NCBI RefSeq assembly: GCF_018069625.1
Contig: NZ_CP072941.1
Location: forward strand, 10,044,001-10,108,000
DNA length: 64,000 nt
Reading direction: 5' to 3'
Origin: Streptomyces yatensis
GTDB lineage: Bacteria; Actinomycetota; Actinomycetes; Streptomycetales; Streptomycetaceae
This document shows positions 33,492 through 42,387 of the stretch, piece by piece. The translations under genes were made by a program, and so were the position numbers. Position 1 is the stretch's first letter. Each line of letters starts with the position of its first letter. A model generated the notes under the pieces. The model saw nothing but the letters and a program-made list of their open reading frames with translations. It was not told where the DNA came from and made no database searches.

Positions 33492-34538
33492 TCAGGCGAT
33501 GACCCGGCCACGCAGAATGATGCGGCTGGGATGGGCCAGAACCGAGCTGTCGAGAGTCGGATCGGTGTCATAGGCGACGAGGTCGGCGGGGCCTCCCTCG
33601 ACCAGTCCGGGCAGCCCCAGCCAGGCTCGGGCTGCCCACGACGCCGCACCGAGAGCTGCTTCCGCCGACAGCCCGGCGCGTATCAGCCATTCGACCTCCG
33701 ACGTGACCCTGCCGCAGGGGAAGCTGTCAGTGCCTGCCAGAACCGTGACGCCGGCTTCGCACGCGGCCCTGACGTTCGGCAGCATGCCTTCCCAGCCGGC
33801 CAACCACCAGTCGCGACGGGCGCTCGGCTCCTGGGCGCGCCTGCGGTCGGCTCCGGCGCCGAAGACGCTCAGCGTCGGGACGAACGCGGTGCCCTGGGAA
33901 GCCATCTGATCGATCAGGCCAGGGTCCAGGTGCATGCCGTGCTCCAGGCTGTCGACGCCTGCCTGAACGGCACGGCGACTGCCGTCGGCGGTCTGGCAGT
34001 GGGCGGCCACACGGCCGCCGACCGCGTGTACGGCGTGCACCACGGAGGTGAGGACGTCCTGGGGCAGCGCCGGTTCGTCGTACTTCCAGTCGGCGATGAC
34101 CTTGCACCAGCCCGAGGACGCCTTGGCTTCCTCGACGGCCGCCCGCACCAGATCCGCTTCACTCACATCACGCCCGAAGCCGGGGAAGAAGCGGCCCGGA
34201 GTGGCCAGCCACCGTCCGGCTGAGCGCACCCGAGGCATCTCCGGCTCCTCGTCCACCCAGCTCGGTATGCGCGCGGCGGACCCGGGTGTCCGGACCAGCA
34301 GTACGCCGGAGTCGCGATGCTCGGTCAGGTGCCGGCGGAGCGTGTCATCGCTGAACGGGACGTCGACGTCCTCGGTGCCCGGGTGCGTATGCACATCGAC
34401 CAGGCCGGGCAGCAGCCATCCGCCGTCGACGACGAGCTCCGCGCCGGGGACGGGGTCGGTCCGTAGCCGGTCCCCGTCAATCCAGAAGGACCGCTCTTCC
34501 CGCTCCGGCAGGACGACACCACGCACCTGGAATACCAC
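33492..34538 (-). CDS. Metal-dependent amidohydrolase
   Basis: 348 residues, GTG start. Metal-binding VDVHTHPG near the N-terminus, AAHCQT and EHGMHLD with later histidines, and the AGTDSFPCG aspartate are the amidohydrolase-superfamily ligands. The family hydrolyses amide or ester bonds in cyclic or N-acyl substrates (imidazolonepropionase, prolidase-like and others). It stands alone, so the substrate cannot be inferred. Confidence 0.88.
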   Translation of the reverse strand: MVFQVRGVVLPEREERSFWIDGDRLRTDPVPGAELVVDGGWLLPGLVDVHTHPGTEDVDVPFSDDTLRRHLTEHRDSGVLLVRTPGSAARIPSWVDEEPEMPRVRSAGRWLATPGRFFPGFGRDVSEADLVRAAVEEAKASSGWCKVIADWKYDEPALPQDVLTSVVHAVHAVGGRVAAHCQTADGSRRAVQAGVDSLEHGMHLDPGLIDQMASQGTAFVPTLSVFGAGADRRRAQEPSARRDWWLAGWEGMLPNVRAACEAGVTVLAGTDSFPCGRVTSEVEWLIRAGLSAEAALGAASWAARAWLGLPGLVEGGPADLVAYDTDPTLDSSVLAHPSRIILRGRVIA

Positions 34539-34650
34539 TGGCGAGCGCCTCCTCGAATCCGTACGGCCGGTCAGGCGATCTTAGGGGAGCCGGTTCGGAT
34601 CAACGCACCCTGCCCGAATGGCCGTTGGAGCAAGCGCCACAACTGATGTC

Positions 34651-35337
34651 TCATTGTCCCTGGGGCGCCCGGGCGCTACGCATTTCCGGCGCGGTGCCCG
34701 GCGTACGGCGGGTCTTCCGGCGGAACAGACCACGGCCGCCGACCACCAGCGCCCACGCCAGAAGAGGAAAGGCCGCGACCCGCTCCATGCCTCCCATACC
34801 GAGCCCGAGATAGTGGCCGGAGAGAAAGAGCCCGAAGGCCGTCAGCGCGGTGATTCCCAGCAAAGTGGTCAGCCGGCGCAGGGGAACCGGAACATCTTCC
34901 GCCAGCCTGGTTCCCGTCAGAAAAAGACCGATGTTGCCCGTTCCCATGATGAGCAGGGCGCCCAGGACGTGCTGGTTCTCATGGACGTCAGCGGGCGCCA
35001 GCCCGGCCAGCACAAAACCGACGCCGGCACCGGCCAACAGACATCGGGTCACGGCCGAGGTGGAGCCTCGGCGCCATAGAGCGCCAGTCAGGGCGGTGCC
35101 GACGACGAGCAGCGTTCCCAGTGTGATGAACGACGCGTTCATCGCGGCGTGTTCGGGCGAGCAGACATAGCGTGGCTCGGGATCGGACTGCAGAGCGCAG
35201 TGAGCGTTTCCCAGGTCGCTGATGTTGTTCCTTGCCCAACTGTACGGTCGCGCCCAGGCCGATTCGACGAACCAATGGACCGCGAAGAACTGCACCACAC
35301 CCGCCACCCAAGCGGAATATCCGATTCGAGCCTTCAC
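34651..35337 (-). CDS. DUF998 membrane protein
   Basis: 228 residues with about six hydrophobic helices. The N-terminal SWARNNISDLGNAHC and CSPEHAAMNASFITLG segments are characteristic of DUF998. Function unknown; members are predicted integral membrane proteins. The C-terminal tail is Arg-rich and cytoplasmic. No operon partner. Confidence 0.85.
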   Translation of the reverse strand: MKARIGYSAWVAGVVQFFAVHWFVESAWARPYSWARNNISDLGNAHCALQSDPEPRYVCSPEHAAMNASFITLGTLLVVGTALTGALWRRGSTSAVTRCLLAGAGVGFVLAGLAPADVHENQHVLGALLIMGTGNIGLFLTGTRLAEDVPVPLRRLTTLLGITALTAFGLFLSGHYLGLGMGGMERVAAFPLLAWALVVGGRGLFRRKTRRTPGTAPEMRSARAPQGQ

Positions 35338-35869
35338 CTATCCGCCTTCTTTCGCACGATGATGCATACAGCGGATCATGCGGCGTCGGCCTCAATCACT
35401 CCGGCAAGCCCCCGGAGCGAGGTGGGGGAGTCCCTACCCGCGTTCGCGTCTGAAAGGGGCACGGCAGTGCGGGCAGAGCGGAATTAATGCTTCATCGCCG
35501 TCTACCAGGGGCCGGAAAACGAAAGTGGCCCTCACCGACGGGGGATGCGGTGAGGGCCAACCTCAGTGTGGCACGGCCGCAGCGCGGAAGCACGCGTTCC
35601 GCGCGACACAATCGCATATATCTACAACCGGAACTCGCCCGCCCGCCCCCGCGCGGCCGCCCCGGACGCCCTGACCTCCTCCGTTGCGTCTCGTGAAGCG
35701 GCGCCCAGGGGCTTTCTGCCCGCCTTTTTCTGCGACCGCCGGCCAGTGATCACCTGGATGCCCAGCTGAAGTAGCTGTGGCGCGCCACCCACCAGATGCT
35801 GACCTGGGAATCGGCACCTCAGGTGGCACGAGGTCACCGGCCGCCCCATGCCCTCGCGGGAGAAGCACC
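35338..35869. other. 532-bp intergenic region
   Basis: No convincing coding frame is seen on either strand. It holds a hairpin at 35526-35559 and a second inverted repeat, GCGCGGAA-N7-TTCCGCGC, at 35582-35604. The last ~100 bp presumably carry the promoter and signals of the secreted-protein gene. Confidence 0.6.
35526..35559. terminator. Hairpin terminator
   Basis: Perfect 12-bp arms (TGGCCCTCACCG and complement) with a 10-nt loop, in the long noncoding region between a minus-strand and a plus-strand gene. Confidence 0.6.
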
Positions 35870-36403
35870 ATGCCCCACGTCAAACGTTCTGTTCTGAGCG
35901 CGGCAGCCGGTCTGGCGGCTGCCCTTTGCTGTGCGCCTCTGGCGGCGGCCGCCGCGCCGGCCGCCGACACCACCGGCCCCCTGCCGCCTCGCCATGGTGA
36001 AGAAGTCTTCCTTCTGACGGCGAGGCCCACGCAGACCAACTCCGTCGACGTGGCCCCTCCCGGGAACAGCCAAGGGGACCAACTCATCGTCAGCGGGGAC
36101 CTCTTGCGTTCCGACGTCACGGTGGGCCGATTCGACGAGGCCTGCACGGTGACCCGTACCAACCCCATGGATACGAGTGACGTGCAGTGTCAGATCACCC
36201 TTTCGCTGTCCGAGGGCCAGCTCACCGTGCAGGGGGTGTTCGCCATCACCGGTGCGGGTCCCGGTGACATCACCCTGGCCATCACCGGAGGCACCGGGCG
36301 CTACCGCACAGCCCACGGCTTCATCCATGCCGTCAACACCAGTAATACCGAAACACAGCTCGCCGTCCATCTCATCCGCGGCGCTGGATCCGGGGTGGTC
36401 TGA
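35870..36403 (+). CDS. Secreted beta-barrel protein, allene-oxide-cyclase/dirigent-like
   Basis: 177 residues from the ATG at 35870. A Sec signal peptide is clear: KR, then SVLSAAAGLAAALCCAPLAAAAAPA with cleavage after the Ala-rich stretch. The mature part alternates short beta strands, and GDQLIVSGDLLR, ITLSLSEGQLTVQGVFAI, GDITLAITGGTGRYRTAHGF resemble the allene-oxide-cyclase/dirigent barrel. Plant relatives guide stereochemistry; bacterial ones are uncharacterised. It probably acts outside the cell. Confidence 0.75.
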   Translation: MPHVKRSVLSAAAGLAAALCCAPLAAAAAPAADTTGPLPPRHGEEVFLLTARPTQTNSVDVAPPGNSQGDQLIVSGDLLRSDVTVGRFDEACTVTRTNPMDTSDVQCQITLSLSEGQLTVQGVFAITGAGPGDITLAITGGTGRYRTAHGFIHAVNTSNTETQLAVHLIRGAGSGVV

Positions 36404-36608
36404 GCCTCCGGCAGCGGGAACTCCATCCGCTTCGGCGCGGTGCCGGCGTTCGCGGTGCCGCGCTCCCGTACGCCCCCACCGACTACCCTGATCTCCCACG
36501 GAGCCCCATGGGGCACCCGTCCTGCGAGAGAATGACCCGAGCCCGAGCGAAGGCGTCTCGACTGGGGCCGCGGAACGTCACACCCGATGCGGGGAAGGGA
36601 ACTCGGAG

Positions 36609-36893
36609 ATGAGCGCACAGCCCGAACACCCCACCGACCGCAGGATCCCGGCGATCCCGAACACGATCAACGGCATCGGCGATGCGCTGACCGGGGCGAA
36701 CCGGGCCCAGTTCTACGCCGAGGTCCTGGCCGCCGAAGAGGAGACGGTTCCCGGCATCATGCGCAAGTGGTGGAAGGCGGCCATGCTCGACAGCGCCCCC
36801 GGCGCGGCGGAGAGCCGTGCCAACGCCGCCGCCGGGACCCGCCTGGTCTCCGTGGAGGACCTCGCCGACCAGCTCGAGGGAATCAGCCGATGA
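36609..36893 (+). CDS. Small protein, antitoxin-like partner
   Basis: 94 residues; GGAG lies close before the ATG. The sequence is mainly helical (GDALTGANRAQFYAEVLAAEEETVPGIMRKWWKAAMLDS) with a conserved-looking C-terminus LVSVEDLADQLEGISR. No DNA-binding motif is obvious. Its stop overlaps the next start (ATGA), giving the order antitoxin then toxin common in type II modules. The identification rests on gene order and size only. Confidence 0.5.
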   Translation: MSAQPEHPTDRRIPAIPNTINGIGDALTGANRAQFYAEVLAAEEETVPGIMRKWWKAAMLDSAPGAAESRANAAAGTRLVSVEDLADQLEGISR

Positions 36894-37180
36894 CCGCCCA
36901 GCCGCGCCGCGGCTGGGCGGTGTGGACCGAGGAGATCCCCGCACAGACGCTGCTCGACATGCCACCGGACCTCTCCAAGAAGGTGGTGAACTTCCTGAGC
37001 GCGCTGGCCCTCGAAGTCGGCGGCGCGATCGACCGCGACCGGCGGCCGCCCGGCGACCCGATGGACGACCTCGGCGCCCGGTACAGCCTGCAGATCGGCG
37101 GGGAGCCGATCGTTTTCGAATACGTCGTACTCCCCGAACTCCGCGAGATCCGCGTCCCCGTACTGGTCTGGTTCCGCTGA
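36890..37180 (+). CDS. Small RelE/ParE-like protein, possible toxin
   Basis: 96 residues, ATG overlapping the stop of the previous gene. Two helices (LSKKVVNFLSALALEVGGAIDR) are followed by short strands (YSLQIGGEPIVFEYVVLPELREIRVPVLVWF), an order resembling the RelE/ParE fold. Classical catalytic residues cannot be assigned by eye. It may be an mRNA interferase-like toxin or an unrelated small protein. Confidence 0.5.
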   Translation: MTAQPRRGWAVWTEEIPAQTLLDMPPDLSKKVVNFLSALALEVGGAIDRDRRPPGDPMDDLGARYSLQIGGEPIVFEYVVLPELREIRVPVLVWFR

Positions 37181-37206
37181 CCTCCAGTCCGCCCTGCGCG
37201 AGGCGG

Positions 37207-38118
37207 TCAGGACGCCGGCGTGACGAGGTAGTCTCCGTGCTCCAGGTCGTCGATGAGTGTCGGGTGGGTGGGTGACCAGCCGAGCAGCTCCTGGGTGTAC
37301 GAGCTGGAGACGGGCGCGTCGATGCCGTAGACGGTGGCCATGAACGGGCTGACGAAGTGCCCGGCGGCCTCGTCCGGGGTCAGCGAGACCGCGGGCAGAT
37401 CGAGGGCTCGGGCGATCGTCCGCGCGATGCTCTTGAAGGTGACGCCGCTTTCGGCCACCCCGTGCAGCACGCTGCCCGCGGGGGCCTTCTCCAAGGCCAG
37501 GCGGAACAGGCTCGCCGCGTCGAGCCGATGCACCGCGGGCCACCGGTTGCCGCCGTCGCCGACGTAGGCCGACATGCCGGTCTTGCGCGCGGTGGCGACG
37601 AGCATGCCGATGAAGCCGTAGTCCCCGGGGCCATGGACGGTGGGGGCGAGCCGGACCACGCTCGCGCGCACTCCCTGGGCGGCGAAGCCCAGGCAAGCGC
37701 GCTCGCCCGGGATCCGGAATCCGGCGATCCCGGCCGGGTCGGGCTCGTCCCGCTCGGTGCTCTCCCGGCCGAGGGGCATGACCAGCGTGCCGGAGGTGCT
37801 GACGAACGGCTTGCCCGAGTGCGCCAGCGCTCGGCCGAGCGTCTCGATCGCGGTCCGGTCGCGCCGCATCATGTCGTCGGGGTCGGCGAAGTCACCGCCG
37901 AAGGCCATGTGCAGGACGCCGTCGGCGGCTTCGGCGCCGCTCCGCAGGCTGTCGAGGTCGTCCAGGGAGCCGCGGTGCGGGGTGGCGCCCAGCGACGCCA
38001 GCCGGGCGGCGGCGGCATCCGAGCGCGCCAGGCCGGTGACGGTGTGCCCGGCCGCGACGAGCTCGGTGACGATGGCGGGGCCGGTCAGGCCGGAACCACC
38101 GGTGACGAAGACATGCAT
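37207..38118 (-). CDS. NAD(P)-dependent epimerase-type SDR
   Basis: 303 residues from the ATG at 38118, preceded by GGGAG. Extended-SDR start HVFVTGGSGLTGPAIVTEL; the Ser region reads VSTSGTLVM. The usual YxxxK is not clear (FRIPGERACLGF at the expected place), as in many atypical SDRs of this group. It is divergent from a TetR gene with multiple operator-like repeats between them, the standard arrangement for a TetR-controlled oxidoreductase. Substrate unknown. Confidence 0.85.
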   Translation of the reverse strand: MHVFVTGGSGLTGPAIVTELVAAGHTVTGLARSDAAAARLASLGATPHRGSLDDLDSLRSGAEAADGVLHMAFGGDFADPDDMMRRDRTAIETLGRALAHSGKPFVSTSGTLVMPLGRESTERDEPDPAGIAGFRIPGERACLGFAAQGVRASVVRLAPTVHGPGDYGFIGMLVATARKTGMSAYVGDGGNRWPAVHRLDAASLFRLALEKAPAGSVLHGVAESGVTFKSIARTIARALDLPAVSLTPDEAAGHFVSPFMATVYGIDAPVSSSYTQELLGWSPTHPTLIDDLEHGDYLVTPAS

Positions 38119-38137
38119 GAACACTCTCCCACTTAAC

Positions 38138-38222
38138 GTCAGTGACTGGCACTACGTAGCGCCAGTCGCTGACTCTACGCGTAGTGCCAGTGACTGGCGC
38201 AATGTGGTGTCGGTCACTGACA
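38138..38222. promoter_or_regulatory. Cluster of TetR operator-like repeats
   Basis: Three related elements: an inverted repeat at 38138-38173 with 15-bp arms (GTCAGTGACTGGCAC and near-complement, two mismatches) around TACGTA; CCAGTGACTGG at 38187-38197; and TGTCGGTCACTGACA at 38208-38222. All share GTGACTGG/GTCACTGAC cores and fill the divergent promoter between the epimerase and TetR genes. Confidence 0.7.
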
Positions 38223-38242
38223 TGACGCGATAGGCTCGGGGA

Positions 38243-38833
38243 GTGCCACGGAGCGGACTGGAAGCGCGCCGCCGCCTTCAGCAGGCGGCGCTGGAGCTGT
38301 ACCGGGAGCGGGGGTTCGACCAGACCACCACGGCTGAGATCGCCGCCCGGGCCGGAGTCAACGAGCGCACGTTCTTCCGGCACTTCCCGGACAAGCGCGA
38401 GGTGCTCTTCCACGGCGAAGCCGACCTGCGCGCCGAGCTGACGCAATCCGTGGCCGAAGCGCCCGACGGTCTGCGGCCCCTCGAGATACTGCTCCGCGCC
38501 TTCCGGAAAGCCGGACGGATCCTGGAGGAGAACCGCCCGTTCTCCGAACCGCGGCTGGAAGTCATCGCCAGGACACCAGCGCTCCGCGAACGCGAGTTGG
38601 CCAAGGCCGCGTCGCTCACCGAAGCCGTGGCGGAGGCGCTGCGGCAGCGCGGTGTCGCCGACCGGCTGGCCGGCCTGGCCGCTCAGACCGGCTGGGCCGC
38701 CTTTCATCAGGCGGCCGGGGCCTGGATCGAAGACCCCTCGCAGAGCCTGGACGCGCATCTCTCCCGCGCCTTCGACGACCTGCGCGCCCTTTTCACGACC
38801 GCTTCACTGGCGAAGGTGCGTCCCACGAACTGA
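38243..38833 (+). CDS. TetR-family regulator
   Basis: 196 residues, GTG start. The HTH is RLQQAALELYRERGFDQTTTAEIAARAGVNERTFFRHFPDKREVLF. The C-terminal domain is Ala/Arg/Glu-rich and typical of actinobacterial TetR proteins. It is the likely autoregulated repressor of the divergent epimerase gene through the repeated sites between them. Ligand unknown. Confidence 0.93.
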   Translation: MPRSGLEARRRLQQAALELYRERGFDQTTTAEIAARAGVNERTFFRHFPDKREVLFHGEADLRAELTQSVAEAPDGLRPLEILLRAFRKAGRILEENRPFSEPRLEVIARTPALRERELAKAASLTEAVAEALRQRGVADRLAGLAAQTGWAAFHQAAGAWIEDPSQSLDAHLSRAFDDLRALFTTASLAKVRPTN

Positions 38834-38927
38834 TCCCCGCACCTGACGGGACGTCACCGGAGTGCACTGCGGAACACGACCCCGACCTGCAACGACGGCG
38901 ATCTGTGACCCGGACACTGACAAGGCG

Positions 38928-39674
38928 TCAGTTGCCATCCGGCGGCCCGGGCGGGTCGAGCCGGTAGCCGTGTCCCCGCAGGGTGGTGAGGGCGGGCAGA
39001 GCCACGGGCGCGTGTGCGGCAGAAGCAGCGACCTGCAGTCGGCGGCGCAGCGAGGACATGGTGACGTCCAGCGTCTTGGTCGGCCCGAACCAGTTCTCGT
39101 CCCACACCTCCGCCATGAGCAGTTCACGGGAGACCGCCTCCCCCGGATGCCGGACCAGGATGGCGAGGAGGTCGAACTCTTTGGGGCGCAGTTCGACCTC
39201 CCGATCGCCGAGGAGGCAGCGGCGTGCGGCGATGTCCACGGTCAGACCCCCGATCCGGACCGGTTCGCCCGGCCCCGCCGGGGCGGGCGGGCGGCGGCGG
39301 AGATGGGCGCGGAGACGGGCGAGCAGCACGGTCAGGCTGAAGGGTTTGACCAGATAGTCGTCGGCGCCCGCGTCCAGGCCCACGATGACGTCGATCTCCT
39401 CACTGCGGGCGGTCAGGATGAGGATGAGGACGTCGGGGTGTTCGTCGCGCAGCTGCCGGGCCACGTCGATGCCATCCATGTCGGGGAGGCCGAGGTCGAG
39501 GAGGACGACGTCGATGGGGCTCCGGTCGGCCTCGGCCAGGCCGGAGCCGCCGGTCCGGGTCCAGGTCACGGCGTAGCCGTGGGAGCGCAGACCTGCTTCC
39601 ACATGCCGCCCGATGACCTCGTCGTCCTCGATGAACAGTATGGATACCGAGTCCTTGACCCCTGTCGTCCGCAT
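38928..39674 (-). CDS. OmpR-family response regulator
   Basis: 248 residues from the ATG at 39674; an earlier GTG would overlap the ABC permease. Receiver domain: EDDE, phosphoacceptor Asp in VVLLDLGLPDMDG, and KPF with the conserved Lys. Winged-helix DNA-binding domain at the C-terminus (VELRPKEFDLLAILVRHPGEAVSRELLMAEVWDENWFGPTKTLDVTMSSLRRRL). It lies at the end of the ABC operon; the histidine kinase on the other side is the probable partner. Confidence 0.92.
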   Translation of the reverse strand: MRTTGVKDSVSILFIEDDEVIGRHVEAGLRSHGYAVTWTRTGGSGLAEADRSPIDVVLLDLGLPDMDGIDVARQLRDEHPDVLILILTARSEEIDVIVGLDAGADDYLVKPFSLTVLLARLRAHLRRRPPAPAGPGEPVRIGGLTVDIAARRCLLGDREVELRPKEFDLLAILVRHPGEAVSRELLMAEVWDENWFGPTKTLDVTMSSLRRRLQVAASAAHAPVALPALTTLRGHGYRLDPPGPPDGN

Positions 39675-39726
39675 GCTCAGAAGCGTAGGGCGGGTGGCTG
39701 TCCTGGGGCGCGCGGACGGTCCGCTG

Positions 39727-42387
39727 TCAGAGTTCACGCAGCTCTTCCACGGCCGGCCGGGTGGATCTGCGGACGCCGCTCAGGGCAGCGCCGACGATGG
39801 CCGCGAAGGCTGCCGCCAGGGTCAGGGCGAGATACGGCCAGGGCACGGCCACGGTGTCCGGTGGTGGGTCGAACACACCGGTGAGCACCTTGACGAGCAT
39901 CTGAGTCAGGGCCCAGCCGATGAGCGCGCCCCCGGCCAGCCCCGCCGCGGTGAGTACGGCTGCCTCGCTGAAGACCAGCCCCTTCAGCTGTCGGCGGGTG
40001 GCGCCGAGGACGGTGGCGATGGCGAAGGTGCGGCGGCGTTCGGCGAGGCCAAGGGCCAGGACGATGCCGCCCGCGCCGGCTGCCAGCAGGACAGCGAAGC
40101 CGAGTTCGATCCGGGTGAGCCCGGACAGGTCCACGGAGGTGAGGCTGGAGCCGACGGCGGAGCGGGTCTGTGTGATGTCGGTGACCTTCGCACTGGTGCC
40201 GAGCTGGTGGCGCAGCCGCGCGGCGACGGCCTTCTGGTTGCCGCCTCCGGTGTCGACGAGGAATGTCCCGACCGCGTCGCTGCCCGTGGTCTTGGCGATG
40301 TAGCCGGCGTTGGCGACAAAGAAGCTGTCGCGCGGTGCGGTGGGGAATTCCTTGACGATGCCCGCGTAGTGGAACGGCACGGTGTGGAACGTCTTGGTGC
40401 GGGCGTCTTGCAGCCGCAGCTTGAGCGTGTCGCCGGGGGCCAGCTGGAAGTCCTTGACGGTCTCCTCGCTGACCAGGACAGAGTCCGGCCGGGCGGCCAG
40501 CTTGGACATCAGGCTCTTGGCGCTGCCACCGCTGAAGTAGGCGTTCTGGAGGGAGGTGGCGGAGGTGATGGTGGACGGCCGAACCCCGTACAGGTCCTGC
40601 AGATCCGCTCCGACGTAGGCGAACCGGTGCTGGAGCGGTTCAACGTGGCGCACCCCCGGGACGGCTGCCAGAGGGTTGGCCGCGCTGGGCCCGGCGTGGG
40701 AACCCGGTGACTCGGTCACGGTCACATCGGCGCCGTTGGTGAGCCGGGCGTCGACTTCCGCCTGTTGCCGGTAGGTGGAGTTGAACGAGGCGGTGGACGC
40801 GGCGAAGGAGAGGGCCAGCGCGAGCAGGACGACGGCCCGTGCCAGCGGGCGGCGCTGCCGGGACAGACTCGCCGCGGTGGTTCCGGCCAGAGTGCCGGTG
40901 AGCGGCCGGACCAGCCGGGCGAGTGGGCGGCGTCCGTGGGTGAGGGCGAGCGCGACCAGCCGCCACAGCAGCAGGGCGGAGCCGACCCAGAGCAGGGCCG
41001 GTCCCAGGAAGGCCCAGTAGGACACGGAGATGGTGGGGACGCCTTCCGGCGCCAGGACCAGGGAGTAGTTGTTGGAGCTGGAGGCGCGGAAGACGAAGTA
41101 GGAGACGGCCAGCAGGATCAGGTCCGGGTAGAACTTCATCCAGCTCGGGGCGCCGGCCCGGCCCACCACCCGGCGGGCCTCGGCGACGGTGCCCTGCCGC
41201 AGGTCGCGCACCGCGGGCACCAGGACGGCCACAGCGGCGATGACCAGCCCCAGCAGCAGGGCCAGCGCGAACCAGCCGGCCGCGGAGGCGGCAGTGGAGC
41301 CGAAGGACGCCGTGCCGAAGACGGCCCGGCCCACGCCCGCGGCGATGCCGAGGCCCAGCAGCCCGCCGGTGACGCCGACGGCGGTGGCCTCGGTCACGGC
41401 GAGGCCGGCGATCTGGCGGAGGCCGAGTCCGCGGGTGCGCAGCAGGGCCTGTTCCCGCCGGCGCCGCCCGGCGCCGGCGCCGGCCACGGCCGCCGTCAGC
41501 AGTGCGGCCAGCACTGCCCCGGGCACGCCGAGGAAGAGGAAGAGGATCTGGGCGTAGAGGGCGTCCTGGCGGGCGCTGTCCAGCGCGGCGCCGAGGTTGT
41601 CGCCGACCAGCCCGCCGCCGGCGGTGCGCGCCTCGGTGTTGTGGGCGGCGCCGGTCACCGCGGTGTACGCGGCGGCGGGGTCGGCGGGCAGCCGGGCGTC
41701 CCGGGCGACATGGATCTGTGTGGCGACCGCGGCCGGGTCGGCGGCCTTCATGGGCGCCGTGGTGCTGGTGAACTGTGCGGCGGGCAACAGGATGACGTTG
41801 TCGGGTGGCGCGGTGGGCTGGGTCTGGGGAGGGGCGCCGACCTTCTGGAAGAGGGAGTCGGCCTGGGGCAGGTCGACCACTCCGGCCACCTTCACATGGG
41901 CCGGTCCGCCTCCGGGGCGGCCGATGGTGACGGTGTCCCCGGGGGCGACATGCAGATTGGCCGCGGTCTGCTGGGCGATGAGCACCCCGGAAGCGCTGCC
42001 CGTGAGCTGCCGGATCTCGCCGGGGAAGGCGGTGCGGTAGCCGGGTGGCAGGCCGAGCACGACCCCCGGGCCGGTGCTCTGGGTGGATCCGCCGGTCTTG
42101 GCGTGGAAACCGGTGCTGTGCGCGAATCCGACGGGGAGCGCGGTGTGTGTGCCGGGTGCGGACCGTACGGTGTGCAGCACCGAGGCCGGTTTGGCGCCCG
42201 GCTGGATCTGGACCTGCCAGTCGACCGCGACCGAACGCACCGCGCGGTCGGTCATGGTGGATTTGGAGGCGGTCAGAAAGGAGCCGAGCGCGGCGACCAG
42301 TGCCACGGCGAGCGAGATGCCGAGCGCGGCGGCGAGGAGCCGGCCACTGCGGCGCCGGACGAGCCCGGACAGCCAGGTGATGATCAC
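39727..42387 (-). CDS. FtsX/MacB-type ABC transporter permease
   Basis: 886 residues from a GTG with AAGGAGAG upstream; the much longer open frame is read-through of the two ATPase genes. The layout is the duplicated FtsX type: an N-terminal helix, a large extracellular region, three helices (~AQILFLFLGVPGAVLAALLT onward), a central pair, a second extracellular region, and three C-terminal helices (AVLLAAGAGGIVLALGLAERRRTFAIATVLGATRRQL). Such permeases do not move substrates through the membrane like classical ABC importers; they work mechanically in peptide resistance or lipoprotein handling. It overlaps its ATPase by GTGA. Confidence 0.92.
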   Translation of the reverse strand: MIITWLSGLVRRRSGRLLAAALGISLAVALVAALGSFLTASKSTMTDRAVRSVAVDWQVQIQPGAKPASVLHTVRSAPGTHTALPVGFAHSTGFHAKTGGSTQSTGPGVVLGLPPGYRTAFPGEIRQLTGSASGVLIAQQTAANLHVAPGDTVTIGRPGGGPAHVKVAGVVDLPQADSLFQKVGAPPQTQPTAPPDNVILLPAAQFTSTTAPMKAADPAAVATQIHVARDARLPADPAAAYTAVTGAAHNTEARTAGGGLVGDNLGAALDSARQDALYAQILFLFLGVPGAVLAALLTAAVAGAGAGRRRREQALLRTRGLGLRQIAGLAVTEATAVGVTGGLLGLGIAAGVGRAVFGTASFGSTAASAAGWFALALLLGLVIAAVAVLVPAVRDLRQGTVAEARRVVGRAGAPSWMKFYPDLILLAVSYFVFRASSSNNYSLVLAPEGVPTISVSYWAFLGPALLWVGSALLLWRLVALALTHGRRPLARLVRPLTGTLAGTTAASLSRQRRPLARAVVLLALALSFAASTASFNSTYRQQAEVDARLTNGADVTVTESPGSHAGPSAANPLAAVPGVRHVEPLQHRFAYVGADLQDLYGVRPSTITSATSLQNAYFSGGSAKSLMSKLAARPDSVLVSEETVKDFQLAPGDTLKLRLQDARTKTFHTVPFHYAGIVKEFPTAPRDSFFVANAGYIAKTTGSDAVGTFLVDTGGGNQKAVAARLRHQLGTSAKVTDITQTRSAVGSSLTSVDLSGLTRIELGFAVLLAAGAGGIVLALGLAERRRTFAIATVLGATRRQLKGLVFSEAAVLTAAGLAGGALIGWALTQMLVKVLTGVFDPPPDTVAVPWPYLALTLAAAFAAIVGAALSGVRRSTRPAVEELREL

